Part shown: positions 19,925 through 31,199 of the stretch, piece by piece
How the letters are laid out: the number at the start of each line of letters is the position of its first letter
How positions within the stretch are numbered: position 1 is the stretch's first letter
From: Heliocybe sulcata
Taxonomy: Eukaryota; Basidiomycota; Agaricomycetes; Gloeophyllales; Gloeophyllaceae
Direction: 5' to 3'
Assembly: GCA_004369045.1 (NCBI GenBank)
Contig: ML213515.1
Location: forward strand, 783,526 to 847,525
DNA length: 64,000 bases
Position numbers and translations under genes: made by a program
Notes under the pieces: generated by a model
What the model was told of the DNA's origin: nothing
The model's database searches: none
Seen by the model: only the letters and a program-made list of their open reading frames with translations

Positions 19925-21778
19925 TTAATCGTACTCCTCGTCTTCCTCCGATACATACTCCTCTTCTTCCCATTGGACGTCCTGGCTCGCATACTCTTGC
20001 TCTTCGGACGTGTCGTGATCGGATTTCTCGACTGGAAGCTCATCCCATACGATTTGGGAGATGAGAGTTTCCAGCAACAGGATATCATCCTCGAAGAGAT
20101 TGAATGCCCGTGTGATCGTGAGTCTTTTGATAGTGTTGCTGACGCAACGTTGATAAAGTCTTCCCAGCTGTCCAACAGCTTCGGCTTTGGGGCTTCTGAT
20201 TCGACTTCGGCGGAGGATCGATGACACCAGGGTGTCCAAGAAGTTTTTCTCGTGCTCGTCGGTAGATGGCGGGGACTCCCAGAACCATACACCTTCTAGT
20301 TCCAATGACTCCAGCGCAGGAAAGAGGACATGGAACACAAGGGACCCCCCGACCTTTGTTGGATACACGAGGCCCGTAGGTATCGTTGAGGTACTGTGTC
20401 CTGACAGCTGCAGCTTTCTGATGTGCAACGTGGACAGAAAGAATTCTCTCCACGCCGTCGCCATGTAATCCGCATACCCGCGCCCATTCCGAACGCTCAA
20501 ACACTGGGCGGACTCGAGCAGGGAGCGCAGGTGCTGCTTGAGGAGGTATAGGATGAGGTCTCCGTATCCCAATTCGTGATCGAACACAATTGTAATGCCT
20601 TCGGTCTGCGTGATCACACATGTGGAGGCTGCCTGCGGCGTGAACATGACACAAGTGCGCCGACCGTCGAGAACTTGGATGGTGCATCTGCGGAGATCGA
20701 CGGATGTGAGGTGGCAAGCGTGTTGTTCCAGGACCTCCACCACGTCCTCGAAATCGGAACATATTTTGAGGCCTACGCGCTTGATATTCGGGGCTCTGAC
20801 GAACGCCAGCAAGTCGGCTTCTCCGGCGCTGCAGGGGCTGATCTCTAAAGTGCGCAGGTCCTGCAATACGACGTTCTTCACCAGGCCAGCGGTCTCGGCT
20901 GTGCGCTGGACTTTCACCCCAAGTCTGAACGTCCGCAGCTTGGGCGCGCACGATAGCACACGAACTACCTCGCCTGTCGTCATGACGGTCTCAGTCCCGG
21001 AAATGTGGAGGTCCGTCAACGTCGCGGTGATCAGCATGCTGAACTCGTCGAAGCGAAACGCTGCACCACTCAGCCGTACGCGGTTCAAGACAGGTGACGC
21101 GAAGAGGGACAAGTCGGCCTGTCCCAGTCCGGTTTTGCCGACGCGCACGATGGCGAGGTCTTCCAGCAGGTTCGCTCCAGGGCCGGCCTGCCCACTGGTT
21201 TGGGCCAGAATGCGCGAGGACACCTTTAAATCCAGCTTGCGGATGCGGGGTAGTTCTTCCCGAATAAGAGACCACTTCTCTACGTCGGTCTGTCGTGCTG
21301 CTTCAATGATGTCACTTCTATGGTGTTCCCAGTCGCCCAACGCTCTCTCCATTCTTGCTCGCTCGGATGGCATCAACCTCTTGCACTCCCTCTCGAGCTT
21401 GTCCTCCAGTTGCCAGATAGTCTCCTCCACCGCCGCTAGTTCCTGACTAGTCGATGCCCTTCTCTCTCCGACAAGAGCGCCAATAACGGTCAAGGGGAGT
21501 TGGTTAGAACGAGCAAGGAACCATGGCATTGCGTTTTGGTTCGTGGTAAATACCGTGGTCCAGAGAGTGTGGTATTGGAGGGCGGCAGCGCGCCACGCTT
21601 TGCTGACCAGCGCGACGGAGGTCCAGGCGTAAGGTGACACACTGCCACTTCGTAGCACATCCTCTATTGTCCTTTCCTTCAGGATTGAAAAGATTATTCC
21701 GAGTAGCTCGGGTGGCAAGGCGATTCGCCGTGCCACGGCGGTGTTGAACACCCTGCCGTTAATGCGATATTTGACCAT
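19925..21778 (-). CDS. F-box protein with coiled-coil, family 4
   Basis: The product is 617 residues from ATG 21,778; the frame is open 75 codons further upstream but without supporting similarity. The F-box-like segment is at residues 18-70 (LPPELLGIIFSILKER, then VALVSKAWRAAALQYHTLW). Residues 100-160 form a heptad-like charged segment (ETIWQLEDKLERECKRLM), likely a coiled coil. The leucine-rich body contains ASPVLNRVRLSG and the IPTGLVYPTKVGG block. LTITRAFNLFEDD is the family C-terminal motif, followed by a Glu/Asp/Tyr-rich tail. It is expected to be an SCF substrate receptor with an additional dimerisation segment. It is clearly homologous along its length to 56,316-58,255. The intact state contrasts with the nonsense-broken copy at 3-782. 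Confidence 0.83.
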   Translation of the reverse strand: MVKYRINGRVFNTAVARRIALPPELLGIIFSILKERTIEDVLRSGSVSPYAWTSVALVSKAWRAAALQYHTLWTTVFTTNQNAMPWFLARSNQLPLTVIGALVGERRASTSQELAAVEETIWQLEDKLERECKRLMPSERARMERALGDWEHHRSDIIEAARQTDVEKWSLIREELPRIRKLDLKVSSRILAQTSGQAGPGANLLEDLAIVRVGKTGLGQADLSLFASPVLNRVRLSGAAFRFDEFSMLITATLTDLHISGTETVMTTGEVVRVLSCAPKLRTFRLGVKVQRTAETAGLVKNVVLQDLRTLEISPCSAGEADLLAFVRAPNIKRVGLKICSDFEDVVEVLEQHACHLTSVDLRRCTIQVLDGRRTCVMFTPQAASTCVITQTEGITIVFDHELGYGDLILYLLKQHLRSLLESAQCLSVRNGRGYADYMATAWREFFLSTLHIRKLQLSGHSTSTIPTGLVYPTKVGGSLVFHVLFPALESLELEGVWFWESPPSTDEHEKNFLDTLVSSILRRSRIRSPKAEAVGQLGRLYQRCVSNTIKRLTITRAFNLFEDDILLLETLISQIVWDELPVEKSDHDTSEEQEYASQDVQWEEEEYVSEEDEEYD

Positions 21779-22100
21779 AGCCGAAGTGCGATGTAAGAGT
21801 GTATGTATCGACTGAGCGCGTATAACAGATCCTGATACGAGGTGCGCGAAGAGTGGCAGAATATGTGAAGGCGAGACGTGAGTGGTAAGACGTCGTGGCG
21901 AAAGCAACTCCGACTTGACAGTCTCGTGCGGCACGTGACCGGGTGGCTCCGAGCCACACGAAATGCAATCTTCTGTGTTATTCGATGCTGACGTCCTCGA
22001 CATAATGGAGGCATTGGAACGTCAACATCATTTATTCTGAGTCCCATCATGTCCTGTCTTTGTTGATTAGTTAACCGCAAACACCAAGACTCGACTTCGC

Positions 22101-23139
22101 TGCACAACGGAGCTTTTTACAACACAGTGGACACGTTCTTGGAGAATTCCGTACTAGATACATTCTATCCCTGCTCATAACCTTCTGATATGGTGGTAGC
22201 TGGACTCTTTTCTTGCTTGGTTAGAGGACCTTGGCGGAGTGCAATGGATACATTCGGTGAGGACACATTTGTAGAGGTCCACTATCTTGATGGTCTCGCG
22301 CTTGCAGATTCTTCAGGCGGTCGCCGATCAGTCACTGACTGACGCCGTTTCTCTGATTGACAGCTGACCCAGTCGGGCTACCGTACCCACGCCAGTGGTA
22401 CCGTTTAGCAACAGACTGGGAGTAAGTCCCTTACGTTCGCCTACTCGGATGCCAGTTGTGGCCTATCTCTAGAGTTCATCTTGTCCGCTCAGAGAAATTC
22501 TCGATATCTACAAGACGCCAAAGGTGTCTTTATCACCGCTCCGACTACGCAGGTACTAAGGAGAGTAATCCGTTAACATCGGGCGGGGACAACCGATTCA
22601 TACCGAGTTGCTCACGGATACTTCATTGGATATTCATACTCTCCTGTTATGCTCCAAGCTATGAGAATGGTCGTCCCACTTGTACGTCTGACTCGAGTTG
22701 TCTGTTCGACCAGACCACCTAGTGAAAGGGCCACTTGTAAGCATCAACCCTGGCCAACCGGTCAGCTTCACGATCACAACTTCTACTTGTTGAACCACGC
22801 AGAGCAACAGTTCACCCAAACTGAAGGCCTCCCATTCGTTGCATTGCTGCTTGCGTCTGGACTGCTTCAATTAGCGGCATGGCTTCGAGGTATCCAACGG
22901 CAAGGTGACTGCGTTATGCTAGGAAACATCGATGCTAACTTCTCGCCACAGGGGAAGAATAATCGGATATGTGAGACCCTTCTGATATGTACCAGAGTGG
23001 CCCCGTATACAAGAAGAGCTGCTCCAGGTGCGTAGGATCGGCTGCGACCAGCTTCTGCGTCAGAGAACGGCCTGACATTCCAGCAGGGTACTCACCACTA
23101 CTGTTACTACGTTAGCAGTTTTCAACTTCAGAGGACCCG
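22101..23139. other. Intergenic region between right arm and second family 2 block
   Basis: No gene is supported. The stretch 22,290-22,400 resembles 59,000-59,110, including the CGGTCACCGGCCAGTCACTGAC-like segment, which indicates an old dispersed flank repeat. Open frames around 22,650-23,035 lack recognisable similarity. Confidence 0.45.
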
Positions 23140-23856
23140 GATTTGTAGTGTACGGTACTTTATAGTATTTATGGGTGATTCAGTGATGGCCGTGCTGGTT
23201 GCGCAGAAAAGGCGCCGTCTACTCGTCGGAGCGTGCCGGCCCGTTGATCTAGTATCGCGCCGTCCGCGTTGAACAACTTGGCCCGTTGTCATGATGCGAC
23301 CAGCACGAAGTCCATGCGAAGCTGAACATCCTGCCGCAGTATCCAAACACCCCATTGTTCAATGATCATCGGGTACTTGAATACGGTATTTCTGTGTTCT
23401 GTTATTCGGAACAACAGGGCGTTTCTCTTCTTCTAACTGATAAAGGTTCACTGGTGCGTCGACGGACAATTCATAGCTCAATTACGGTGCTGATTCTCTC
23501 TAGATATATAGATGAATCCATTATAATAACCATCTCCACGCAATCGATCCTCCTAACTTTCGCTTTGGTGCGACAAGCGGCAAATTTGCAGCCCGCTGCA
23601 TGATCGAGTATGGCAGCGAAAATGGTGATCCGGGAAGGTGAGCGTGCTCCAGCCTCTCAATACTGAATAAGAAGGACTTGAAATCAGTGTTGTCGATCGT
23701 TCCCTCATAATCTTGGAAGACAATTATTCGCCGCTCGCCTCCGAAGCAGTCGTGGATGCTAGCTCCTCGGGCTTTACTCGAGACACATCCGTACGGTGAG
23801 GTCATTTTATTGGAATATTTCTACAGTCTTCTAACCTGACTATTATAGATTCGTAA

Positions 23857-25314
23857 TCATTCGACTCCACACTCTTCGTCGTCCCACATTACTTTCGCCC
23901 CCAACTCGCGCAACGCCTGCACATCCTTCAGTAGCAATTGTTGTCCTTTGGTTATGATAACATGGAGCTGTACTCCAGATTCTAAAGTAGGATTGTTTGT
24001 TCTGTTCGCCTCACGGTGACGCTCTAACGATCTTTCCAGCTCGTGAAGGAAGTTTGTTTTGCCGAACAACACGTTCCTCAAGGATAGTACCTCGAGGTTC
24101 TTAAAGACGGGGCAGTAAGTTTCCTTCTTAGAGTCCAAGCCGTAGGGAAGCAGCTTGATCGTGCTACCCTCCAGATGTAAATTGCGAATATGGGAGAACT
24201 TTGTGCAAATCTTTTGCCAGTAGCCAGAAAACGAGATGTCTGCTCCATCCACAACCTCTAGGCTTTTGAAGCTCTGAAAGGCGGCCCCCATCATTTCCGC
24301 TATGATGCTGAGACTCTGATAGGCTTCCCCCAGCGGCAATCTGACGTGAATCCCTTCGCTAGAGAGCCTGCGTCTTGTCGGGTCGTTTCTGAATGTGATG
24401 TGGAGCTCTTTGGCATTGCACAGGCAGAATCGGGCTGTGCACGGTCGACAATTCATAGCGGCGGCACGGAGCAGGTGCTCGATTTTTGATAAAGCCGCAT
24501 TCATTTCACTTGCGTCCAACCACGCAAATTCCAGGTGTAGATGTCGAAGAACCGGGGTGGAAATGAATGTCAGAGAAGTCAAGTCCTCCATGCCGAGTGC
24601 GCGGCTGCTGGTGAGAGACTCTAGACGTGGTAGAATGACAGGATGCACATCCTTCACCACGACCGTCTGATACCACCCATCGATATGCAGCTTGCGTAGG
24701 TGTGGCATTCCTGCCAGCGCCGCCAAGAGCTCCTCCGTGTGTATGACTTCCCATGGATCGCTGGCCAGCGTGAGTTCTTCCAGGCCATCTCTCAGTGCGG
24801 GTCTGACGGCAGCCCAAGGAAAATCTCTCAGCTCCAACGTTCTCAGTTCGGGTGAGTCGAAATGCGACAGCATGGCTGCTTCGTCGACCTCTTGAGGACA
24901 CAAACCCCGCACAGTCAGCGACAAATCCCTCAGCTTCGTCATGGTGGTGGTCCACGTCTTCAGTGAGCTCATCCCGATATCTAGTTTCAGAGCTCGGATC
25001 CTGTGCTGATGGCTTTGCAAGAGCAATAGATCCGGGACGTGCCGAAGATTGATGTCTCAGAAACCCTTTATCGCTCCGCTGATGGATAACGGTGCCTCCT
25101 TGCTCTTGTGTAGAGCCACAGGAAGTGCCCATTGACTCCTTCGGCCTTCCAGAATGATCTCCCTCCAAAATATCGGCGATTCCAGGATCTCCTTCCACCG
25201 GGCGCATACGACCATCAACTTGACCCACTCATATGGGTTCCGATGACAATTAGCAACGTAGTACAGAAACACTTCTTGAAGGAGTTCGAAGAACAAGTCC
25301 TTGATTCCAGGCAT
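23857..25314 (-). pseudogene. F-box family 2 copy 2, single in-frame stop
   Basis: From ATG 25,314 (MPGIKDLFFELLQ) the frame runs through the F-box-like segment to a TGA at 25,057-25,059. Without any shift it then continues for about 400 further codons to the end of the protein. These include LTFISTPVLRHLHLEF, the LLPYGLD block and DVQALRELGAKVMWDDE. The first 93 residues could be a truncated F-box-only product. The downstream 389-codon frame lacks an F-box. The single lesion implies recent inactivation, an allele, readthrough or a sequencing error. The copy also lacks about ten residues (CRQHPRQPG in copy 1) just after the F-box helix. Confidence 0.7.
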
Positions 25315-25341
25315 CTTCACAGACGGCTTTGAGAGCTGCAA

Positions 25342-25410
25342 CTGTGGTCGTGGGCGACGCGTTAAAAGGCGTCAATACGGTGGCACGGGTGAACGAAGGC
25401 GATTGCGTAC
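25342..25410 (-). promoter_or_regulatory. Predicted 69-bp leader intron with CGTGCCAC element (family 2 copy 2)
   Basis: Borders GTACGC and ACCACAG. The element is at 25,380-25,388, followed on the gene strand by TATTGACG. A second GTGGCAC lies further upstream at 25,581-25,587, as in copy 1. Confidence 0.5.
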
Positions 25411-25950
25411 GTCAGGGTCTGATGTTACAAAGGAAAGAGACGTGAGCTGATAACGATGCAGTAGCACAGTGGTGCTCTGGAGAATGAGTTCTGGGACGAG
25501 ATGCAGTACCGCAGAGTACGCGTACAAGACGAGCGTGGCTCGCATTCATGCTGGTTGGTCCTGCTGCCCGCGTGGTCTGTGTGGCACTTCCCACGATTCT
25601 TGCCTCGATTCTATTCGCTGCTACCGATCGCCGAGTTCTCGTCGATACGAGCTCTTGAGCGGTCAATACAGGTTTGTGGAATGCGACTCTCGTTTCTATA
25701 TCATTGGTTCTTACATGAAGTAGTCATCTGAACAGGTTCCATGATGAAGACATCTCTCTGTCCTTGGTGCTGCGAAGACACCTCCGACCGTTCTTGTAAT
25801 CCAAGCCGCACAGAGAGAAATTTTGCCATGGCCTGGTCATCAATTGCGTTGGCTGGTATCCAACGGTGCGGATAGAGTACGTTCTACTCATCCTCAGATC
25901 CTGGCTCCTTGTGATGCTAACTTGGAGCACGTCTCAGCCAACGAGATACG

Positions 25951-27240
25951 GGAGCTCCTGCAAGTCCCGTATGTGATATAGTTCTCCTTGGATGAGGCAT
26001 CACTTCTGCATGTCGGCTTGCTGTGCTTTATTGATGATATACTTCCGTTCCCCCTCACTCACCGTCTCCACATGCGCTTCTAGCTCTTGCATCGTTGACC
26101 GATTCCACTCGCCGATGAGAGATAAATGGACCGTTAGCAGGCGTCTCTTCGGGAGACCACCTGGCACCATGACCCGCCGCTCCACTCCGTCTCGCTTACG
26201 CTGCCACCCAAGATGACGTCGACAAGGACATGTTCATTCCGAAGGCATTCATCGCTGTTAATAGTCGATGGTACGTGCTATGTCATGAGCATAATTGCCA
26301 TTAATTCTCATCCTATCGTTGAGCGCTGTCGTTAACCGCGAGAACATGAAACTCAAACGATGGATCTCAGTCTGGACAATGGGATGCTTCACCGAGGATA
26401 ATGATTCCGATTTCTATGCCTTCGAATTCGGCGTCAAGCATTATATGTGCTTCTGGTCGTCATTTCGGTTATCACTCAGTCATCATATATCCTTGTTTCA
26501 TCCCCGCTCACATTCAACGAGAAGGTCTCAGCTGCGGAAAGGTGAGCCTCGATAGTGGTCGAACGTTCAGATGCATCTTCGTTATGACAGATTGCAGCAC
26601 CGGACGCTAGAGAACGTCTTCTAGGCTGTCAGTAATTCCTCGCGTATTCACCTGATATTCACGTTTAGCTGGAGGATCAAGAGCAAAAGAAACGGTCACG
26701 TATCGTCGTATCGAACTTTTGGGTCAGAGACGCACGGAAAGCGAGAGATCCGTGGTACATGCCTCATAAAGGCTTCGATTCTACTGAAGTTCACGCAGGT
26801 AGTTATGCCAGCTTGTCGTGAAAAAATATGGCGACGTCCACCAAGTGGCTAAGTAACTCAGAGATGTCCATCTGGTAAAATTCAGGCTGTTGTGGTGTGC
26901 ACGTGTAACAACTGCCATAACGTCCAGTTATACCCAAGCCTGGTTGTTCAGAAATATTTGCGAAGATATGTCTGCCTATACCTCAGGGTAGCAAGTGAAA
27001 GTTGAGGCCTCGGCGATTGCCGGGTAGAAATGAAAGATGCCACAGAGCAAATTTGCGGAAGGCTGTAGTTGCGCGCTGCAGTCTACATTCCCTCCTCTCA
27101 TACGCAAGCTCTGGCACTTATGTCTGTTCATGTGGAGGAGAATGGACGAAGCGTAGATGATACTGGCTGAGGTGACCATCGTGCGTTCCATTTTCTAGCT
27201 CTGACATCCTAGGCAAGCTGGATTGCGATCTATCACTGTA
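25951..27240. other. Intergenic region, nothing assigned
   Basis: Several short open frames occur but none has recognisable domains, paired introns or a relative in the window. I see no repeat or RNA gene here. Confidence 0.4.
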
Positions 27241-27408
27241 TACTGACGATTACGATATACATTCAAAAGGAATACTCAGCGATCCTTTGATTGTTTACTC
27301 AATAGTACTCCATATCCGCCACCGTTTCTGCTCCAGCAACGTAGTCGATATCGATGCCCTGTTCCCCGGCTGCCCCTACCCTGTCTTATCCGGCTCACAC
27401 TTCATCTC

Positions 27409-29046
27409 TTATAGAGGATCCTCAACGGTGTTCTCGTCCTCTCCATCATTCTCGTTGAGTACTCCTTCTCCTGCCTCGTCGTCTTCCTCCAGCCTGGCAG
27501 TCTGCCGCTCTCCAAAGATCTCAACCGTGTCGTCCTCGGTGTTGCCGCCGTCCTCCTCCCGGGTCGGACCAGCTTGGTAAAAGTCGCAAGCAATCGCCTT
27601 CTCCAGATCGGCGACATCTCTTTCATCCAAATTCACTGGGTACTCCATAGTGAGGTTTATTTTTTCCATTCCCGACTGGGAATACTGAATAGACCTTAGC
27701 AGAAGGTCCACAAAGTCGTCCTCGTTATGCCTCTTGAGCGTCTTGCGGAAACGCACATAGAACAACTCCATCTGCCGTAGGTATGGGCATGCAAGCACCC
27801 AGTACCAGGTTTCCTGCGGCTCGGCCCAGTTCCGCTTCTTCCTACGGATGAGGCGTGTGGGGAACGGGCCCATCAGGTGCCGCATTGGATAGTAGCCTGG
27901 CTGGTTGTATAACCACATGTCGCGGATCTCGAGGATAACTATCCTCTTCAAGGCTGGCAGGAGCGCCTCCGCTAAGGCACCGTAAAGGAGGGCCTCTTGC
28001 TCCTCAGGATAGAGATCTACTCGTAGCTCCAGTCTCGGTCGCGTTTCTTCGTCTTCCTCGCGGTCCGTTGACGTATCCCCTGCAGAAGGCTGTGACAACG
28101 CTACTGTTGTGGAAGGGATATTGTGATGGCACAGCGCACACGCAGTGTAGTTGGCTTCCGCGGCAATCGCGTTGATCTTTGGACCAATGATATCGATTAT
28201 GCCTCGGATCTCCTCCAGATCTTTACTGATGATGTTTAGGTGGACTCGCGTGTTTGCGGAGTGAACGAGGTGGGCGAATACCTCCGCGGTGGCCTGGTTC
28301 GTGATACGGACATTGAGACTCTTCAGCTGAGGAAGGTCGAGGTCTCGTCTTGTGGTGCCATCTACTACGGTCGTTTGGATACTCAGGTGTTTCAGGTTTG
28401 GCGTCGCGGTCAATGCCATCCATACATCTTCGGCTGCTGCTTCAGGATTGTCTGCAAGTATGAGATCCTCGATAGCAGCTGACATCAGCGGCTGCGCGCC
28501 TCTAATGGGAATCCTGAAGAGCACGAGGTCCTTCAAAGCAGGGGCGACGAATGGCATGATGACGGTAGGCGGTATGGTATATTCGCTGTTGCCGTCTTCG
28601 TGCCAGAGTTCCGCGCGCTCTAGTTCCGCGCGCTCCAGGTCCGTCATATGCCACATCTCGGGCACCCTCTTCTTGCAGAATCTCTCCCAAAGAGCGCCCG
28701 GGATAACCATGTGCAATGAGGCAATCACCTGCGAGTAGCGCTCAAGGACGTCGAAGAAGTCGGACATTCTCTGCTCATCAACAGGCTTTCTTATGACGAT
28801 GCGCACCCCCGGCTGCGCTGCGCGCTCCAGGAACAAAGCAGCCAGAGCGGGGTGGTCCGTGGCGATGCAGTTCCAGAGATTTCTCTTCCATATCATGATC
28901 TCTTGGATCGTTTTGGAAATGTGTGTCATCCGCAAGAGCACCTTCATCCGGGCTTGCTCCCCCCTTATATCAATGGTCGCAGAAACAACGATCTTCTCCA
29001 CGATCTCCGGGGGAATTGTGTTCATGGAAGCGGGAGTGAGGGCCAT
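27409..29046 (-). CDS. F-box protein, family 3 (copy 1)
   Basis: A single coding exon of 545 residues starts at ATG 29,046 (MALTPASMNTIPPEIVEKI). The F-box-like segment covers residues 8-60, with IPPEIVEKIVVSAT and a following helix ending KRNLW. A leucine-rich body follows, containing APALKDLVLFRIP and NLKHLSIQT. Near residue 400 there is a basic patch, RRKKRNW. CPYLRQMELFYVRFRKT is the family version of the FPxLxxLxL block. NLTMEYPVNLDERDVADLEK is the C-terminal motif, here without the usual Trp-Asp. A Glu/Asp-rich tail of about 50 residues ends the protein. It is expected to be an SCF substrate receptor. The closest relative is 44,055-45,668, which shares even the 3' flank. Confidence 0.82.
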   Translation of the reverse strand: MALTPASMNTIPPEIVEKIVVSATIDIRGEQARMKVLLRMTHISKTIQEIMIWKRNLWNCIATDHPALAALFLERAAQPGVRIVIRKPVDEQRMSDFFDVLERYSQVIASLHMVIPGALWERFCKKRVPEMWHMTDLERAELERAELWHEDGNSEYTIPPTVIMPFVAPALKDLVLFRIPIRGAQPLMSAAIEDLILADNPEAAAEDVWMALTATPNLKHLSIQTTVVDGTTRRDLDLPQLKSLNVRITNQATAEVFAHLVHSANTRVHLNIISKDLEEIRGIIDIIGPKINAIAAEANYTACALCHHNIPSTTVALSQPSAGDTSTDREEDEETRPRLELRVDLYPEEQEALLYGALAEALLPALKRIVILEIRDMWLYNQPGYYPMRHLMGPFPTRLIRRKKRNWAEPQETWYWVLACPYLRQMELFYVRFRKTLKRHNEDDFVDLLLRSIQYSQSGMEKINLTMEYPVNLDERDVADLEKAIACDFYQAGPTREEDGGNTEDDTVEIFGERQTARLEEDDEAGEGVLNENDGEDENTVEDPL

Positions 29047-29075
29047 TTTTTGTAGCGGAGTAGAGGTATGTCAGT

Positions 29076-29161
29076 CTGGCGTAGGAATGGTGATTAGGGG
29101 GGTGCATTGGCTGTGCCACGGTCAGACGTGCCACAAGCAGAAATCGACTGCAGAAGCTTAC
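29076..29161 (-). promoter_or_regulatory. Predicted 86-bp leader intron with two GTGGCAC elements
   Basis: This is one of the best leader introns in the set: AAAGAG|GTAAGC donor, CCTAATC branch and CGCCAG acceptor, ending 29 bp before the ATG. Elements are at 29,112-29,120 and 29,127-29,135, both reading GTGGCAC on the gene strand. Confidence 0.6.
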
Positions 29162-29689
29162 CTCTTTCTGTGAAGCGGTGATTTGATCTTGAATGACTGT
29201 TTGCTTGGATTCGAAGACAGTTTCGACGAACTTTCGCAGTGACGAAGTGGTTGGAGTTGTCTAGTGGGGAGAACCGGTCGAACTTGAATGACTGCCACGA
29301 AGGCAAAGATGATAGACGTACAATATCCGCTTCGGGTAAAGAGTATTGACGATGAATATATGAGCTTTGCAGGGGCTGATATATACGGAGAAGAGCAAGG
29401 TAGAGCGTCTGGTGTGAAGTCCGTCTGTGGCAGAGGAAAACGGGCGCGCGACACCAACAAATCTAGCAGACTTATTTGGTCACAACCGCGTGGCTCTAAG
29501 TTCCCACGCACATCTTTTCAGTTGGCCGGGACGCGCATCAGTCTCTGCACTCTCGAAGAGCATGAAGTCTCTGTCTATCTGTTTGTTTTGCACCGCCGTT
29601 TACCACTATCCAACGACTGAACCGCTGTTACCGCTCTTCATCGTCGCAGGAGGTATCCAATTCTTGTGATAAGACTAGGCTTATCTCGC

Positions 29690-30660
29690 CGGTAGCGCTG
29701 AATGGACAAGGCGTAGGAAGGGAGAATCCAGGCAAGAAGGGACTAGTAGATGTATGCTGGGAGAGAGGCTTACTTCCGCTGAGCCGACTTGTGGACGTTG
29801 ATCCAAAATTTTGACAAGGTAGATATGCGTCCCAGTCAACGGGCGATGGTTATGCTCACTTGCCTGTAGAGCCGTACCATGTCAAAGTCGCTGGACGTCC
29901 CCTGTCATGTGAATCGAACGGCCGTGCCTCATGTGAAGGGTACTTTGCTTCGAGAGAATTCAAGGACCAATATGAGCGCGTATTCGTTGCTTGGTACGTA
30001 AAGTTCTCCCTGCTGCACATATCGCGTTTGCCACTGAGGGCGTTCTAGATCACAGATGTAGTCACACTTACGATGCATACCGATGGTCTTCGTCCCAGGC
30101 ATGAGTAGTGTCGGACTATAGCTCGGTTTGCACGTTATTGCGTTTCTTGGGGATTGAATATTCTTTTCCTGAGGTTCCCCACTTTCCTCTCCACGTTCTC
30201 CTCCACTATGACCTATCCTCTTTCCCTCCACACCATTCGCCGTCGGTTCCCTGAGCCAGTAGCATACCCTAAGAACCCGCGTTGACCAACTCAATGGGAG
30301 GGACTTGCTGTCGGGTATGCCAGAGATGGGCAAAGGCAAGATCATCGAGCACCAAGCCTCGCACGTTGTGACCGGGCTTGTAGGCCATCGTTCATACAGC
30401 GGGGACGAATGAGTACGGTGATAGAACAGCAAGACTGTGCCGGATGCCGAAGACGTTATTGTGGGGAAGGGGTTGCGAAGGAGGTGGCGAGCACCAAGAA
30501 GCCGAGGAAGGGGCACGAAGGGACGAAGGGCCGCTTAATCAAACAGAATGGGAGTCGGCGAGGCCGGCGATAAAGCTGGCGGTGGATGTTTGGGAGGTGA
30601 GTGGAGTAGCTGCGTTCTTTATTCGCTTGTTGGGGTCTGACGGTTGAATATGTAGCTTAC
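29690..30660 (+). pseudogene. Decayed DUF3292-type gene copy 1
   Basis: Fragments follow the order of the intact gene at 7,268-9,812. They begin with GRENPGKKGLVDVCWERG (compare GEENTGDKGLIDVGWDRP). Then a PYHVKVAGRPL piece follows an intron-like gap, next the APETYKG-region equivalent with frameshifts, and finally WESARPAIKLAVDVWE followed by the GTGAGTGGAGTAG donor sequence of intron 3. Stops and frameshifts occur throughout. The N-terminal disordered region and the C-terminal half are missing. Confidence 0.7.
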
Positions 30661-30672
30661 GCCGTCGTTCTG

Positions 30673-30870
30673 ATGGACGAAACGAACTTCCTACAAGGAA
30701 GTAAACAAGTACACATGGTCTGACAGCAAGCAAAGAATAATCTTTTCGAGCATTTGGTCAAGTTTCGTATGAGTATAGCAAGTACTGAGTTGGATTCTCG
30801 TGCGAGATTGAACACTGAGAACATTCTGTGAGCCATGTTTCTCCACTATGAATGTAACCTAAACACCTAA
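30673..30870 (+). repeat. Dispersed repeat of about 200 bp, copy 1
   Basis: It matches 34,730-34,930 in the same orientation. Shared landmarks are CAGCAAGCAAAGAATA, AGTACTGAGTTGGAT and ATTCTGTGAGCCA. No coding sense and no clear terminal repeats. Confidence 0.7.
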
Positions 30871-31199
30871 CCGACTGTCGACAAGAATAATGTTGCGATG
30901 GAGAACAACAACAAGCCTTCTGAGCATGTTTCGCAAGTAGAGGAGGCATACCTGATCCAGAGGCCAGCCGTGGACATAGAACTCGTCGGTCCACGCGTCT
31001 GTTTGGCAAGTACTACTGTTCACGACTGCAAATGCACCGCTGCAAGTTTCCAAACACACGTTACGGAGACATGGCTAGTAATGATGTTGGCACTTGCGAA
31101 CGCTCATCATGCTCTACTCCTCATTGTCGCTCTAGTCTAACTCCTTACCCAACTACGTCTGCGTTCGCTTATCCTCCATCTCCAGTGACCGAACCGCTG

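Larger units (their letters stand above)
12425..22100 (-). repeat. Right arm of large imperfect inverted repeat
   Basis: Read on the minus strand, this arm repeats the order of the left arm. It differs by two insertions: a 680-bp family 1 fragment (18,959-19,638) and a 1,467-bp segment (16,497-17,963). Its family 4 gene is complete, unlike the relic in the left arm. Confidence 0.85.
23140..25950. repeat. Directly repeated family 2 block, copy 2
   Basis: This repeats the 9,860-12,425 block in the same orientation: 3' flank, gene, 69-bp leader intron and upstream sequence, including the CATCCTCAGATCCTGGCTCC stretch near 25,890 (12,354 in copy 1). Confidence 0.7.

Noticed and set aside
20595-21446. 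283-codon plus-strand open frame opposite the family 4 gene
   Set aside because: It lies fully antisense to a well-supported F-box gene and mirrors its codon pattern; no independent evidence.
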